This document shows positions 26,248 to 35,511 of a stretch of DNA of 64,000 nucleotides, piece by piece; position 1 is the stretch's first letter, and every line of letters begins with the position of its first letter. The stretch is taken from contig NZ_JAGWDK010000004.1 in NCBI RefSeq assembly GCF_018398875.1, forward strand, positions 186,001 through 250,000. The letters are read 5' to 3'. The notes under the pieces were generated by a model that was not told where the DNA came from, did not search any database, and was given only the letters and a program-made list of their open reading frames with translations. A program made the translations under genes and the position numbers. The DNA is from Bradyrhizobium sp. sGM-13 (GTDB lineage Bacteria; Pseudomonadota; Alphaproteobacteria; Rhizobiales; Xanthobacteraceae).

Positions 26248-26562
26248 TCCGGTGACGAGTTTAAGCCCGACGATGCCGGCCACGATCAGTCCGATGCAAG
26301 CAAGACGGGCGGCGGTCGCAGGCTCGCCGAACAGCGCGATGCCCAGGATTGCTGTTCCAACCGCGCCGATACCGGTCCATACCGCGTAGGCGGTTCCGAT
26401 CGGCAGCGCTTTCACGGCAAGACCCAGCAGGATGATGCTGCCTATCATGCAGGCGAGCGTCAGGACGGATGGAACGAGCCGTGTAAATCCCTCGGTATAT
26501 TTGAGGCCGATCGCCCAACCCACTTCCATGAGACCGGCGACGAACAACACGATCCAGGCCAT
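26239..26562 (-). CDS. sugE: SugE/Gdx small multidrug resistance guanidinium exporter
   Basis: A 107-residue, four-helix SMR protein. [20 protein letters not shown] contains the essential Glu13 of the SMR family in the SugE-type context GLMEVGW, and [20 protein letters not shown] is the second signature. SugE proteins under guanidine riboswitches (Gdx) export guanidinium in exchange for protons. A guanidine-II riboswitch is present just upstream (26581-26630), so this is very probably Gdx, rather than a quaternary-ammonium pump. GGAGGG precedes the ATG by five bases. Confidence 0.92.
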
Positions 26563-26580
26563 GACAACCCTCCGAACCAG

Positions 26581-26630
26581 GCAGGGTCGTCCCCGCGGAT
26601 GAGCTGTGAAATCGGAAGGTCGTCCTTCCG
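26581..26630 (-). ncRNA. Guanidine-II (mini-ykkC) riboswitch
   Basis: On the minus strand two hairpins precede sugE. The first is CGGAAGG-ACGA-CCTTCCG (26630-26613), the second GCGGGG-ACGA-CCCTGC (26596-26581, with one G-U pair), joined by a 16-base linker. Paired stems each capped by an ACGR tetraloop are the defining structure of the mini-ykkC class, which binds guanidinium by loop-loop dimerisation. It ends 18 bases before the sugE ATG, close to the GGAGGG ribosome-binding site, so control of translation initiation is expected. Gene context and structure agree fully with the known class. Confidence 0.92.
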
Positions 26631-26717
26631 CAGCCGATATGGGACTGGCCAGCAGCGTCCGCAACCACCAAATGAGACTTGATTAGCCCGGTTTTCCCTG
26701 CCAAACGCTCGAGCCTC

Positions 26718-28334
26718 ATGTCCGACATTGCCGTTACAGCCGAATCGCCGTCCCGCTCGCCGCTCTCAGATGAAGTAGCGCGGCGGCGCACATTTGCGAT
26801 CATCTCCCATCCGGACGCCGGCAAGACCACGCTGACCGAGAAGCTCCTGCTGTTCGGCGGCGCCATCAATCTGGCAGGGCAGGTCAAGGCCAAGGGCGAG
26901 CGGCGCAATACCCGTTCCGACTGGATGAAGATCGAGCGCGAGCGCGGCATCTCGGTCGTGACCTCGGTGATGACGTTCGAATTCCAGGACCTCGTCTTCA
27001 ACCTCTTGGACACGCCCGGCCACGAAGACTTCTCGGAAGACACCTACCGGACGCTGACCGCGGTCGATTCCGCCGTCATGGTGATCGACGCCGCCAAGGG
27101 CATCGAGGCGCGGACGCGAAAGCTGTTCGAGGTGTGCCGGCTGCGCGACATTCCGATCATCACCTTCATCAACAAGATGGACCGCGAGAGCCGCGACACG
27201 TTCGAACTGCTGGACGAGATCGAAAAGACGCTGGCGCTCGACACCACGCCGATGACCTGGCCGGTCGGTCGCGGCCGCGACTTCCTCGGCACTTACGACG
27301 TCGTCAACGGCGGCGTGCGCCTGCTCGAAGGCGGCGGCGCCAAGACCGGCGCGACCGAGCAGATCGATATCGCCGATCTTGCCGGCCGCAACCCCAATCT
27401 CGACGTTGCCGAGATCAAGGACGAACTCGCGCTGGTGTCGGAAGCCTGCAAGCCGTTCGAGTTGGACGCGTTTCGCGAGGGCCATCTGACGCCGGTCTAT
27501 TTCGGCAGCGCGCTGCGCAATTTCGGTGTCGGCGACTTGCTGGAAGGTCTTGGCAAGTTCGCGCCGGCGCCGCGGGCGCAGGACAGCAATTTGCGCAAGG
27601 TCGAAGCAGCCGAGCCGCGCATGAGCGCCTTCGTGTTCAAGATCCAGGCCAATATGGATCCGAACCACCGCGACCGCATCGCGTTCGCTCGGCTGTGCTC
27701 CGGCAAGCTCAGCCGCGGCATGAAAGCGAAGCTGGTGCGGACCGGCAAAAACATGTCGCTGTCGTCGCCACAGTTCTTCTTCGCGCAGGATCGCTCGGTG
27801 GCCGATGAGGCGTTTGCCGGCGACGTCGTCGGCATTCCGAACCACGGTACCTTGCGGATCGGCGATACGCTGACCGAAGGTGAGGACATCACCTTCGTCG
27901 GCGTCCCGAGTTTTGCGCCGGAAATCGTCCGCCGCGTGCGGCTGACGGATGCGATGAAAGCCAAGAAGCTGAAAGAGGCGCTGCAGCAGATGTCGGAAGA
28001 GGGCGTGGTGCAGGTGTTCCGGCCCCGCGACGGCGCACCGGCGCTGGTCGGCGTTGTCGGTCCGCTGCAGCTCGACGTGCTGAAGGCGCGCCTCGATGCG
28101 GAATATTCGCTGCCGGTGGAATTCGAGGTTTCGGAATTCCAGCTCGCCCGCTGGGTCTCGTCCGACGACCGCAAGAAGTTAGAGGCCTTCATCGCGGCTA
28201 ACGGTTCGGGCATCGCCGACGACGTCGACGGCGATCCCGTGTTCATGGCCAAGAACGAGTTTTACCTGGGCTATACCAGGGAGCGCGCCGAAGGAATCAC
28301 CTTCTCCAACGTCAAGGACGTGAAGAAGGCGTAG
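26718..28334 (+). CDS. prfC: Peptide chain release factor 3
   Basis: A 538-residue translational GTPase. G1 is IISHPDAGKTTLTEKLLLFG, G2 lies in ERERGISVVTSVMTFE, G3 in LLDTPGHEDFSEDTYRTLTA and G4 in ITFINKMDRESRD. The RF3-specific C-terminal half has QVFRPRDGAPALVGVVGPLQ and YLGYTRERAEGI at the end. It recycles RF1/RF2 after peptide release. A short Ser/Pro N-terminal tail precedes the G domain. It is divergent from sugE, and its promoter must lie in the 155 bases that also hold the riboswitch. Length matches the family. Confidence 0.95.
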   Translation: MSDIAVTAESPSRSPLSDEVARRRTFAIISHPDAGKTTLTEKLLLFGGAINLAGQVKAKGERRNTRSDWMKIERERGISVVTSVMTFEFQDLVFNLLDTPGHEDFSEDTYRTLTAVDSAVMVIDAAKGIEARTRKLFEVCRLRDIPIITFINKMDRESRDTFELLDEIEKTLALDTTPMTWPVGRGRDFLGTYDVVNGGVRLLEGGGAKTGATEQIDIADLAGRNPNLDVAEIKDELALVSEACKPFELDAFREGHLTPVYFGSALRNFGVGDLLEGLGKFAPAPRAQDSNLRKVEAAEPRMSAFVFKIQANMDPNHRDRIAFARLCSGKLSRGMKAKLVRTGKNMSLSSPQFFFAQDRSVADEAFAGDVVGIPNHGTLRIGDTLTEGEDITFVGVPSFAPEIVRRVRLTDAMKAKKLKEALQQMSEEGVVQVFRPRDGAPALVGVVGPLQLDVLKARLDAEYSLPVEFEVSEFQLARWVSSDDRKKLEAFIAANGSGIADDVDGDPVFMAKNEFYLGYTRERAEGITFSNVKDVKKA

Positions 28335-28364
28335 GCGGGGCTCGTTTTTGCGCCAGCCTACGCT

Positions 28365-28463
28365 GTCGTCCTCCGCGAAAGCGGGGGACCCAGTACGCCG
28401 CGGCCTCTCCGTCTATCTACCGTCTCTGGAATACTGGATCGTCCGGTCGAGCCGGACGATGAC
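28365..28463. repeat. Intergenic palindromic repeat (REP-like), composite of two hairpins
   Basis: Hairpin 1 is GTCCTCCGC-GAAA-GCGGGGGAC (28368-28389), hairpin 2 is ATCGTCCGG-TCGAG-CCGGACGAT (28438-28460). Between them CCAGTA (28390-28395) pairs with TACTGG (28432-28437). The GAAA-capped hairpin followed by CCCAGTACGCCGCGGC is shared with the element at 41130-41254, so both belong to one dispersed family. It lies between prfC and the enoyl-CoA hydratase gene, in a 277-bp gap with nothing else recognisable. Confidence 0.65.
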
Positions 28464-28611
28464 AAGTTGGGGTGAGGCTGGTTGCTCACCTAGCTTATGC
28501 ATCCGGTGGATACCTGCATGCATTCCAAGCCCGAATAAATCTCTTGCGTCACCCCGCGCTTCCGTAAAAGTATCCATCGGATGCTTTTGAAACAAAAAAG
28601 GGAGACCGCCC

Positions 28612-29337
28612 ATGACTGATCTCGCAACCTATTCCCGTTCCGGCCCGGTCGGCACCATCGTGATCGACGATGGCAAGGCCAATGTGATGTCGCTTGCCAT
28701 GCTCAACGCCCTGCATGTGGCCTTCGATCAGGCGGAAAAGGACAAGACGGTGGTGATCCTGAAGGCCCGCGGCAAGCATTTTTCAGGGGGATTCGACCTC
28801 AACGTCTTCGCCAAGGGCAGCGCCCAGGACCAATATCTGATAGTGAAAGCGGGCGCGGAACTGGCCTTGCGCATCCTTTCGTTCCCGACGCCGGTGGTGG
28901 CGGCCTGCCAGGGCAACGCCTACCCGATGGGGGCTTTCCTCATCATGTCCAGCGACCACCGCATTGCCGGCGAGGGCGACTACCGGATCGGCATGAACGA
29001 GGTCGCGATCGGGCTCACCGTGCCGCGTTTTGCGATCGAGATCGCGCGGCAGCGGCTGACGCCGGCCTATTTCAGCAGGGCGGTAATGACCGCGGAAATG
29101 CTCGGCCCAACGGAGGCCGTCACCGCTGGCTTCTTTGACCGCATCGTTCCGGCAGATGCGCTGGAGCGCAGCGCCGAGGAGACTGCACAGGCGCTTGCCA
29201 CGCTCGACATGGCCGCCCATGCCGCCACCAAGGCGCGGGGGCGCGGGGCGGTGATCAAGATGATCCGCGCCATGATCGACGAGGACATTACGCCGCAGTA
29301 TGGCGAGGACCGTGTTGCCAAACGGGCATCTGCCTGA
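28612..29337 (+). CDS. Enoyl-CoA hydratase/isomerase (crotonase) family protein
   Basis: A 241-residue crotonase. The oxyanion-hole strand is GKHFSGGFDLNVF, the second is PVVAACQGNAYPMGAFLIMS. The catalytic-glutamate region NEVAIGLTVPRF keeps the second Glu (equivalent to Glu164 of rat hydratase), but the first (Glu144 region) reads AYPMG, so classical hydratase activity is uncertain, and an isomerase or hydrolase is equally possible. AAAGGGAGA precedes the ATG. A TetR regulator follows on the same strand after 59 bases and may control it. Confidence 0.85.
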   Translation: MTDLATYSRSGPVGTIVIDDGKANVMSLAMLNALHVAFDQAEKDKTVVILKARGKHFSGGFDLNVFAKGSAQDQYLIVKAGAELALRILSFPTPVVAACQGNAYPMGAFLIMSSDHRIAGEGDYRIGMNEVAIGLTVPRFAIEIARQRLTPAYFSRAVMTAEMLGPTEAVTAGFFDRIVPADALERSAEETAQALATLDMAAHAATKARGRGAVIKMIRAMIDEDITPQYGEDRVAKRASA

Positions 29338-29396
29338 CGGAAAGCTTTGGCCGCCCGGCAGTGGCGTTGCATCTCACGTCTTTGTATGAAGGGGAC

Positions 29397-29954
29397 ATGA
29401 CCGCAAAGCCGCGCCGGGCGACCTATCGCCACGGCAATTTGAAATCCGAAGCGCTGAAGGCCGCCACCCGTCTGGTGGCAACGGCCGGCCATGAGCAATT
29501 GAGCCTGCGCGAGGTCGCGGAGGCCGTCGGCGTCGCGCATCGCTCGCTGTACAACCATTTCGCCGACCGCGAAGCGCTGCTCGACGCGGTCGCGGCCGAG
29601 GCCTACACGAGGCTCGCCACCATCCTCGTCAAGGCAGAGACGCCACAGGACTATACCTCGAAGTATGTCCGCTTCGCGCTCGCCAACCGCGCGCTATACG
29701 CCCTGATGACCAGCCGCCCGCACGCCACCATGAAGCACAATCCGCCGCTGCAGGCCGCGGTTCATAAGGTCATCGCCCAGGCCATGCGGATATTCTGCCA
29801 GCATATCGAGAGCCCGGCCGAGCGTCGCCGCGCGGTGATGAAGGTCTACATTACGCTCTATGGCGGCATCTCGCTCTATGCGGCCGGCGTCCTCGACCAG
29901 CCCAGCGAGAAGGCCCTGATTGCGGAACTGTCCGCCATGAACGCAGGGATGTGA
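29397..29954 (+). CDS. TetR family regulator
   Basis: A 185-residue protein. The N-terminal HTH (residues about 8-55) opens with ATYRHGNLKSEALKAATRLV and has VAEAVGVAHRSLYNHFADRE as recognition region, then a helical ligand domain with KYVRFALANRALYALMTSRP. That block is the TetR_C_13/WHG type seen in many proteobacterial TetR proteins. The start MTAKPRRATYRHG follows GAAGGGGAC. Ligand and targets are unknown; the adjacent enoyl-CoA hydratase suggests a fatty-acid or acyl-CoA signal, which is inference. Confidence 0.88.
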   Translation: MTAKPRRATYRHGNLKSEALKAATRLVATAGHEQLSLREVAEAVGVAHRSLYNHFADREALLDAVAAEAYTRLATILVKAETPQDYTSKYVRFALANRALYALMTSRPHATMKHNPPLQAAVHKVIAQAMRIFCQHIESPAERRRAVMKVYITLYGGISLYAAGVLDQPSEKALIAELSAMNAGM

Positions 29955-30026
29955 ACACCGTCCGACTTGATACGGCGCGAAGCGCGCATCAGCTTAGGTG
30001 TGTCGCCTTTTAGGACTTAGGGCCGC

Positions 30027-30629
30027 ATGTTCCGGTGCATCATCGTCTGCCTGATCACCACATTCGTCGGGTTGAGCGCCGCCGACGCCCAGTCGAGGCG
30101 CCAGATCGACGCCACGCCATTTTCGCACGCGCCCTGCAGCGTGCTCGACGGCCAGCCGTGCACGCCGTCATTTTGCAGCGTGTTCAACGAAGGTCCCTGT
30201 ATTCCCGAGATCGATTATCCGTACGGACAGAATCTGCAACTCACGATCGAAAGCGCGCCGCCACAGGATCAGGCCGCGAAATACCGGAGGCCCGATCATG
30301 ATCTCGATACGATCGGCGACCTCTTTGCGGCGTTGCGCTCCTGTTGGTCGCCGCCACCTTCCGACATCGCGCGCCAGGGCATGCAGATGTCGGTTCGGTT
30401 CAGCTTCAAGCGCTCGGGCGAGATCATCGCTACGCCCCGCGTGACCTATGCCACGGCAGGCGTCCCAGCCGACACCCGCGCTACCTATTTGAAAGCGATC
30501 AACGCGTCGCTTGCAGGCTGCACCCCGCTCAAGTTCACGTCCGGGCTTGGCGGCGCGCTTGCCGGGCGGCCGATCGCGATCCGCTACGTCGACAACCGCG
30601 ATCTAGGCAAGCAGGCGGAGAAGCCGTAA
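30027..30629 (+). CDS. Hypothetical secreted protein, TonB C-terminal-like
   Basis: A 200-residue protein with a signal peptide (MFRCIIVCLITTFVGLSAAD, cleavage likely after ADAQ). Three Cys-containing repeats follow (APCSVLDGQPCTPSFCSVFN and EGPCIPEIDYPYGQ). The C-terminal half (MSVRFSFKRSGEIIATPRVT, LAGCTPLKFTSGLGGALAGR) looks like the energy-transducer TonB C-terminal fold, with residues for a beta-alpha-beta layout. I know similar unnamed proteins from Bradyrhizobium. Location is probably periplasm; role unknown. It has no operon partner. Confidence 0.7.
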   Translation: MFRCIIVCLITTFVGLSAADAQSRRQIDATPFSHAPCSVLDGQPCTPSFCSVFNEGPCIPEIDYPYGQNLQLTIESAPPQDQAAKYRRPDHDLDTIGDLFAALRSCWSPPPSDIARQGMQMSVRFSFKRSGEIIATPRVTYATAGVPADTRATYLKAINASLAGCTPLKFTSGLGGALAGRPIAIRYVDNRDLGKQAEKP

Positions 30630-30713
30630 CGGCCGCGTGGCGCATTGCGCACCAAGCCCTTAAAATGATACGCGGATAATCCGGAAAACCAGCCGCGCAA
30701 CGGGAGGCACGTC

Positions 30714-31298
30714 ATGGGACTGCTGGTGTTGATCCTGGGCCTGATCCTGTTCTTCGGCGTCCACACGCTCACCACGCAGCGCAAGCTGCGCGCGCAGGTG
30801 ATCTCCGCGACGGGCGAGAGCGGCTACAAGATCGGCTATGCGTTGGCTTCGTTCGCTGGTCTGGCGCTGATCATCTGGGGTTTTGCGCTTTATCGCCAAA
30901 CGGGCTGGATCAACCTCTGGAACCCGCCAGTGGCGCTCAAGCACATCACCACGGCGCTGATGCTGCCCGCGGTCATCATGGTTGTCGCGTCCTACATCCG
31001 CGGCCGGATCTATACGACGCTCAAACATCCGATGCTGACGGGCATCAAGCTGTGGGCGGCGGCGCATCTGCTCGCCAATGGCGATCTCGGCTCGATCATC
31101 CTGTTCGGCTCGTTTCTCGCATGGGCGGTGTATGATCGCATTTCGCTGAAATATCGTTCCGACGCCGGCGCCCCGCCGATTCCCGTCGGTGGTCCCGGCA
31201 ACGATTTGATCGCGATCGCGGTCGGTCTCGTCGCCTATCTGGCGCTCGCCTTCGCGTTCCATCCGGTCGTGATCGGCGTTCCCGTGGTTGGAGCCTAA
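30714..31298 (+). CDS. NnrU family membrane protein
   Basis: A 194-residue, five- to six-helix protein of the NnrU family: [20 protein letters not shown] opens it, then [20 protein letters not shown] and [20 protein letters not shown], with the conserved HxxxxR and RHPML-like (LKHPML) motifs. NnrU was first linked to nitric oxide reductase loci in denitrifiers, but the family is wider and is related to isoprenoid-modifying membrane methyltransferase folds. There is no nor gene here. GGGAGG lies before the ATG. PanB follows immediately after one base. Confidence 0.88.
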   Translation: MGLLVLILGLILFFGVHTLTTQRKLRAQVISATGESGYKIGYALASFAGLALIIWGFALYRQTGWINLWNPPVALKHITTALMLPAVIMVVASYIRGRIYTTLKHPMLTGIKLWAAAHLLANGDLGSIILFGSFLAWAVYDRISLKYRSDAGAPPIPVGGPGNDLIAIAVGLVAYLALAFAFHPVVIGVPVVGA

Positions 31299-31299
31299 C

Positions 31300-32121
31300 A
31301 TGTCCGTGCAATCTGCCATCAAGCGCAAAACGGCGCCGGATATCCGTGCGCGCAAGAACGGCGAGCCGATCGTGATGCTGACGTCCTACCATGCGCACAC
31401 TGCCACGCTGGTCGATCGCCACTGCGACGTCATCCTGGTCGGCGATTCTCTCGGCAACGTCATGCACGGTTTCGAGACCACGGTGCCGGTGACGCTCGAC
31501 ATGATGATCCTGCAGGGCCATGCGGTGATGCGCGGCTCGAAGCATGCCCTCGTCGTGGTCGACATGCCGTTCGGCTCCTATGAGGCCTCGAAGGAGCAGG
31601 CGTTTCATTCCGCGGTGCGGATATTGAAGGAGACCCATTGCGGCGCGGTGAAGCTCGAAGGCGGCGTGCGCATGGCGGAAACCGTCGCGTTCCTGTCCGA
31701 GCGCGGCGTGCCGGTCATGGGCCACATCGGACTGACGCCGCAATCGATCAACACGCTCGGCTCGTTTCGCGCGCAGGGCCGCGACGAGGGTAGTTGGGAT
31801 CCGATCCTGAAAGACGCCCAGGCGATCTCGGATGCCGGTGCGTTTTCGGTCGTGGTCGAAGCGGTCGCCGAGCCGCTGGCGCGCAAGATCACGCAGACCA
31901 TTGCCATTCCGACCATCGGCATCGGCGCGAGTGCGGCCTGCGACGGCCAAGTACTGGTGCTCGAGGATATGCTGGGCCTGTCGCCGCGAACGCCGAAATT
32001 CGTGCGCCGCTATGGCGATCTCGGCCCCGCGATCGAAGCGGCGATCCAGGGCTACGCCAACGACGTGCGCTCGCGCGCTTTCCCGGGACCCGAGCACGTC
32101 TACGAGATGAAGAAGAGCTGA
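31300..32121 (+). CDS. panB: 3-methyl-2-oxobutanoate hydroxymethyltransferase
   Basis: A 273-residue TIM-barrel enzyme, the first step of pantothenate synthesis (ketopantoate from 2-ketoisovalerate and methylene-THF). Signatures: [20 protein letters not shown] with the Mg-binding Asp, [27 protein letters not shown] with the catalytic Lys/Glu, and [16 protein letters not shown]. The start [20 protein letters not shown] follows the NnrU stop by one base. No panC is adjacent. An acyl-CoA ligase begins 15 bases downstream on the same strand. Confidence 0.95.
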   Translation: MSVQSAIKRKTAPDIRARKNGEPIVMLTSYHAHTATLVDRHCDVILVGDSLGNVMHGFETTVPVTLDMMILQGHAVMRGSKHALVVVDMPFGSYEASKEQAFHSAVRILKETHCGAVKLEGGVRMAETVAFLSERGVPVMGHIGLTPQSINTLGSFRAQGRDEGSWDPILKDAQAISDAGAFSVVVEAVAEPLARKITQTIAIPTIGIGASAACDGQVLVLEDMLGLSPRTPKFVRRYGDLGPAIEAAIQGYANDVRSRAFPGPEHVYEMKKS

Positions 32122-32136
32122 CGGGGCGCGCCATCC

Positions 32137-33732
32137 ATGGACTGGTCGCAGCACTCTATCCCGGCGATGCGGCTCGAGCCGCGCTTTGGCGACCGAATCG
32201 TTCCGGTCTTTTGTGAACGGCCCAAGAGCATTCCGGCGATGGTGGCCGAAGCGGTTGCGACCAACCCGGACGGCGAGGCGCTGGTCTGCGGGGCCACGCG
32301 AATGACATGGCGCGAGGTCGCGCAGCAATCGGCGCAAATCGCAGCAGGATTTCAAAAACTCGGCCTGCAGCGCGGCGACCGCGTCGCGCTACTGCTCGGC
32401 AACAGAATCCAATTCGTGCTGACGATGCTGGGTGCGGCCCATGCCGGGCTGGTGACGGTGCTGCTTTCGATCCGCCAGCAAAAGCCCGAGATCGCCTATG
32501 TGCTCACCGATTGCGGCGCAAAGCTCCTGATCCACGAGGCGGCCTTGGCCGATCGTGTGCCCGATGCCGGCGACATTCCCGATGTGATGCGCCGGATTGT
32601 TGTCGACGGCGACCCGCGACTTTCGCGCTTTTCAGAACTCGCTGACAACGCGCCGCTCGCCGCACCAATCGAGATCGGTGAAGAGGATACTGCCATGATC
32701 CTCTATACGTCGGGCACCACGGGGCGGCCAAAGGGCGCGATGCTCGCCCATTGCACCATCATTCATTCGGCCATGGTGTTCGTATCATGCATGAAGCTCA
32801 CTGCCGCGGATCGCTCGATCGCCGCGGTGCCGCTCGGTCATGTCACCGGCGTGGTCGCCAACCTCATGACCATGGTCCGTTGCGCAGGCGCGCTGATCAT
32901 CATGGCGGAGTTCAAGGCGGCGGAATATTTGAAGTTGGCCGCGCGTGAGCGGGTCACCTACACCGTGATGGTGCCGGCGATGTACAATCTCTGCCTGCTG
33001 CAGCCGGATTTCGACAGCTACGATCTGTCGAGCTGGCGGATCGGCGGCTTTGGCGGCGCGCCGATGCCGATCGCCACCATTGAGAAGCTCGATGCCAAGA
33101 TTCCCGGCCTGAAGCTGATGAATTGCTACGGCGCGACCGAGACCACGTCGCCCTCGACAATGATGCCGGGCGAATTGACCGCCAGCCACATCGATAGTGT
33201 CGGCTTGCCCTGTCCCGGCGCGCAGATCGTCGTGATGGATGCCGAGGGCCGCGAACTGCCGCGCGGCGAGATCGGCGAAATCTGGATTCACGGCGGGTCC
33301 GTCATCAAGGGCTACTGGAACAATCCGAAGGCGACGGCGGAGAGTTTTACGGCCGGCTTCTGGCATTCCGGCGATCTCGGCTCGATCGACGAAGAGAATT
33401 TCGTGCGCGTGTTCGATCGTCAGAAGGACATGATCAACCGCGGCGGGCTCAAGATCTATTCCGCCGAGGTCGAGTCGGTTTTGGCCGGTCATCCCGACGT
33501 GGTCGAGAGCGCGATCATCGCCAAGCCGTGCCCGGTGCTGGGCGAGCGCGTGCACGCCGTCGTCGTGACCCGGAATCAAGTCAGCGGCGAGGTGCTGCGC
33601 GCCTGGTGCGCCGAACGGCTGTCGGATTACAAGGTGCCGGAAACCATGGATCTGCGGATGGACCCGTTGCCGCGCAACGCCAACGGCAAGGTGATGAAGC
33701 GGCAGCTCCGCGAGGCTTTCACGGCGGCTTAG
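32137..33732 (+). CDS. Class I adenylate-forming enzyme, acyl-CoA ligase type
   Basis: A 531-residue ANL enzyme. The P-loop A3 motif is MILYTSGTTGRPKGAMLAHC, A5 is LMNCYGATETTSP, A7-A8 are FWHSGDLGSIDEENFVRVFD and RQKDMINRGGLKIYSAEVES, and the C-terminal catalytic lysine lies in LPRNANGKVMKRQL. It should activate a carboxylic acid with ATP and transfer it to CoA; medium/long-chain fatty acid or aromatic acid cannot be separated here. Position behind panB may be chance or may link acyl-CoA formation to CoA supply. Its stop overlaps the convergent hypothetical gene by four bases. Confidence 0.9.
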   Translation: MDWSQHSIPAMRLEPRFGDRIVPVFCERPKSIPAMVAEAVATNPDGEALVCGATRMTWREVAQQSAQIAAGFQKLGLQRGDRVALLLGNRIQFVLTMLGAAHAGLVTVLLSIRQQKPEIAYVLTDCGAKLLIHEAALADRVPDAGDIPDVMRRIVVDGDPRLSRFSELADNAPLAAPIEIGEEDTAMILYTSGTTGRPKGAMLAHCTIIHSAMVFVSCMKLTAADRSIAAVPLGHVTGVVANLMTMVRCAGALIIMAEFKAAEYLKLAARERVTYTVMVPAMYNLCLLQPDFDSYDLSSWRIGGFGGAPMPIATIEKLDAKIPGLKLMNCYGATETTSPSTMMPGELTASHIDSVGLPCPGAQIVVMDAEGRELPRGEIGEIWIHGGSVIKGYWNNPKATAESFTAGFWHSGDLGSIDEENFVRVFDRQKDMINRGGLKIYSAEVESVLAGHPDVVESAIIAKPCPVLGERVHAVVVTRNQVSGEVLRAWCAERLSDYKVPETMDLRMDPLPRNANGKVMKRQLREAFTAA

Positions 33733-34589
33733 AGCTTCGGCGCGCTGCCTCTCGGCATTGCGCTCTCGCTTGCCCCGGCGGCGAGCGCGGCACTGTCGAT
33801 CGCGGCGGCGCTGACGAGCTGCTTGACGTCCAGTAGGGTGAATTGGGCGATACCGACGCGGTCGGCCTGTGTGCCCGGAACGAGCTGCACACTCAACACG
33901 CCATCGCAATTCGCGCCCTTGGCCTCGGTCAGCATGGCGCCCGGTTCCTTGGCTTTGGTCTGGGCGCGCTTGACGACCGCCACGCAACTGCCGCGCACGG
34001 TATCGCCGTTGAGCTTGACGGCGGCCCTTGGGTCGAGCGGCTTACCGATGGCCTCGAGCGCAGTCGCTTCCTTGTACTTGCCGCCGACCGACATGATCGA
34101 GCCCTTGCGGTAGATGTAGTACAGATGCTGGTCGCCGACGATGGTCGGCACGCCGTATTTGCCCATGATCTCCTTGATCATGTCCGCCTTCGACGGCTGC
34201 TGGTCCGGTGCGAAGGTCAGATTGCGGGCAACGAAATAGGCGCGGTTGGCACTCGCGGGCGAGGAGAAGCTGGTCGAGAGCATCTCGCCGTTCTGTTTCG
34301 AACCGTCGGGGAGGGTGAAATTCAAGGCGGCGACGTAGCTGGCACCACCGAACTTCTGCTGTTGGATGTCGGTCGTGGTGTCGGTCCGGCCTTTGAACAG
34401 CGAATCAAAAATGGCGTGGGCGGATTCGGCGTTCGATTCGGTCGAGATACCCAAAATGTCGGGGCGCAGCTTGCCCGAGAATGCCGTCTCGGGCGCCTTC
34501 GGCTTGAAGTCGTCGGCCAGTGACGCTGCGGCCGCCAGGGGCACCAGGCCGAGGGCAAGCAGCATCGAAACCAGCGTGTGGCGAGGCAT
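33729..34589 (-). CDS. Hypothetical secreted protein
   Basis: A 286-residue protein with a signal peptide (MPRHTLVSMLLALGLVPLAAAASLAD). The mature part has no domain I recognise. Visible features are a KFGGASYVAALNFTLPDGSK strand pair, DQHLYYIYRKGSIMSVGGKY, a single disulfide-capable Cys pair (RGSCVAVVKRAQ and GANCDGVLSVQL) and a low-complexity SAAAIDSAALAAGASESA tail. Similar unnamed proteins occur in Bradyrhizobium. Located in the periplasm by signal; role unknown. Confidence 0.7.
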   Translation of the reverse strand: MPRHTLVSMLLALGLVPLAAAASLADDFKPKAPETAFSGKLRPDILGISTESNAESAHAIFDSLFKGRTDTTTDIQQQKFGGASYVAALNFTLPDGSKQNGEMLSTSFSSPASANRAYFVARNLTFAPDQQPSKADMIKEIMGKYGVPTIVGDQHLYYIYRKGSIMSVGGKYKEATALEAIGKPLDPRAAVKLNGDTVRGSCVAVVKRAQTKAKEPGAMLTEAKGANCDGVLSVQLVPGTQADRVGIAQFTLLDVKQLVSAAAIDSAALAAGASESAMPRGSAPKL

Positions 34590-34828
34590 GAAACACCTGA
34601 AAAAGTACGGATCGACAATGGAAGCGGCCGGGATTACGCCAAACTTTGAACCGCGATGTCAACATTGCCAGCCGATTTCGGAGGGGGTTGGGAGCCGCTG
34701 TTAACACTTTGATCCGCCTCGCTTTGCCTTGCCACCGCCATATCGATAGGCTACGCCCCGGCCATGCGGGATCGGGCGCGCGATGCTGCCGCCGACGTTG
34801 CGGTTCCCCTGGGATGGGATATCTTTAA

Positions 34829-35482
34829 GTGTCTGAATTATTTGATGAAGTAGACGAGGAGGTCCGTCGCGAGCAGCTTAAAAGGCTGTGGGACCGGTAT
34901 TCGCTTCTGATCATCGCCGGCCTGATTTTGATCATCGCGGCCGTGGGCGGCTGGCGTGGCTACCAGTATCTGGAGTCCAAGAAGGCGGCCGAGGCAGGGG
35001 CAGCGTTCGACAAGGCGGTCGAGCTTTCGGAAGCCAACAAGCACGCCGAGGCCGAAGCGGCATTCGCCGATCTCGTTGCGAAGGCGCCGTTCGGCTACCG
35101 CGTGTTGGCACGGTTGCGCCTGGCCGCGGAGGTTGCCAACCGCGATCCGCAGGCGGCGGCAAAGATGTTCGACGAGATCGCCGCTGACCGCAGCGTCGGT
35201 GTCGCCGAGCAGGACCTCGCGCGGGTTCGCGCAGCCCAGTTACTGTTGGAAAGCACCAGCTATCCCAACATGAAAGAACGCCTCGAAGCCGCTGCCGCGC
35301 CGGGCGCGACCTTCCGCCATACTGCGCGCGAATTGCTGGCGCTATCGGCCTGGCGTGCCAATGATGCCGCAGCGACACGGCAATGGCTGGATATGATCGC
35401 CAATGACGGAGAAACGCCGCCGAGCCTGCGCTCGCGTGCCGAAGCGCTTCAGGCCTTGCTGCCGCCGGTCGCCAAGAGCTGA
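34829..35482 (+). CDS. YfgM-like tetratricopeptide membrane protein
   Basis: A 217-residue protein beginning at GTG (SELFDEVDEEVRREQLKRLW). One transmembrane helix (YSLLIIAGLILIIAAVGGWR, about 25-45) is followed by a periplasmic TPR-like helical domain (AAAFADLVAKAPFGYRVLAR and later repeats). This is the alphaproteobacterial version of YfgM, an ancillary SecYEG subunit with periplasmic chaperone contact. In Escherichia coli the order is yfgM-bamB-der. Here a lipoprotein gene lies between it and der, in the bamB position. The yfgM stop is 29 bases before that gene. Confidence 0.85.
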   Translation: MSELFDEVDEEVRREQLKRLWDRYSLLIIAGLILIIAAVGGWRGYQYLESKKAAEAGAAFDKAVELSEANKHAEAEAAFADLVAKAPFGYRVLARLRLAAEVANRDPQAAAKMFDEIAADRSVGVAEQDLARVRAAQLLLESTSYPNMKERLEAAAAPGATFRHTARELLALSAWRANDAAATRQWLDMIANDGETPPSLRSRAEALQALLPPVAKS

Positions 35483-35511
35483 CGCCAGCAAAACGAGTTG
35501 GGAAACCCACT

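Noticed and set aside
31096..32355. 419-codon minus-strand frame
   Set aside because: Antisense to panB and parts of its neighbours; composition typical of a shadow frame.
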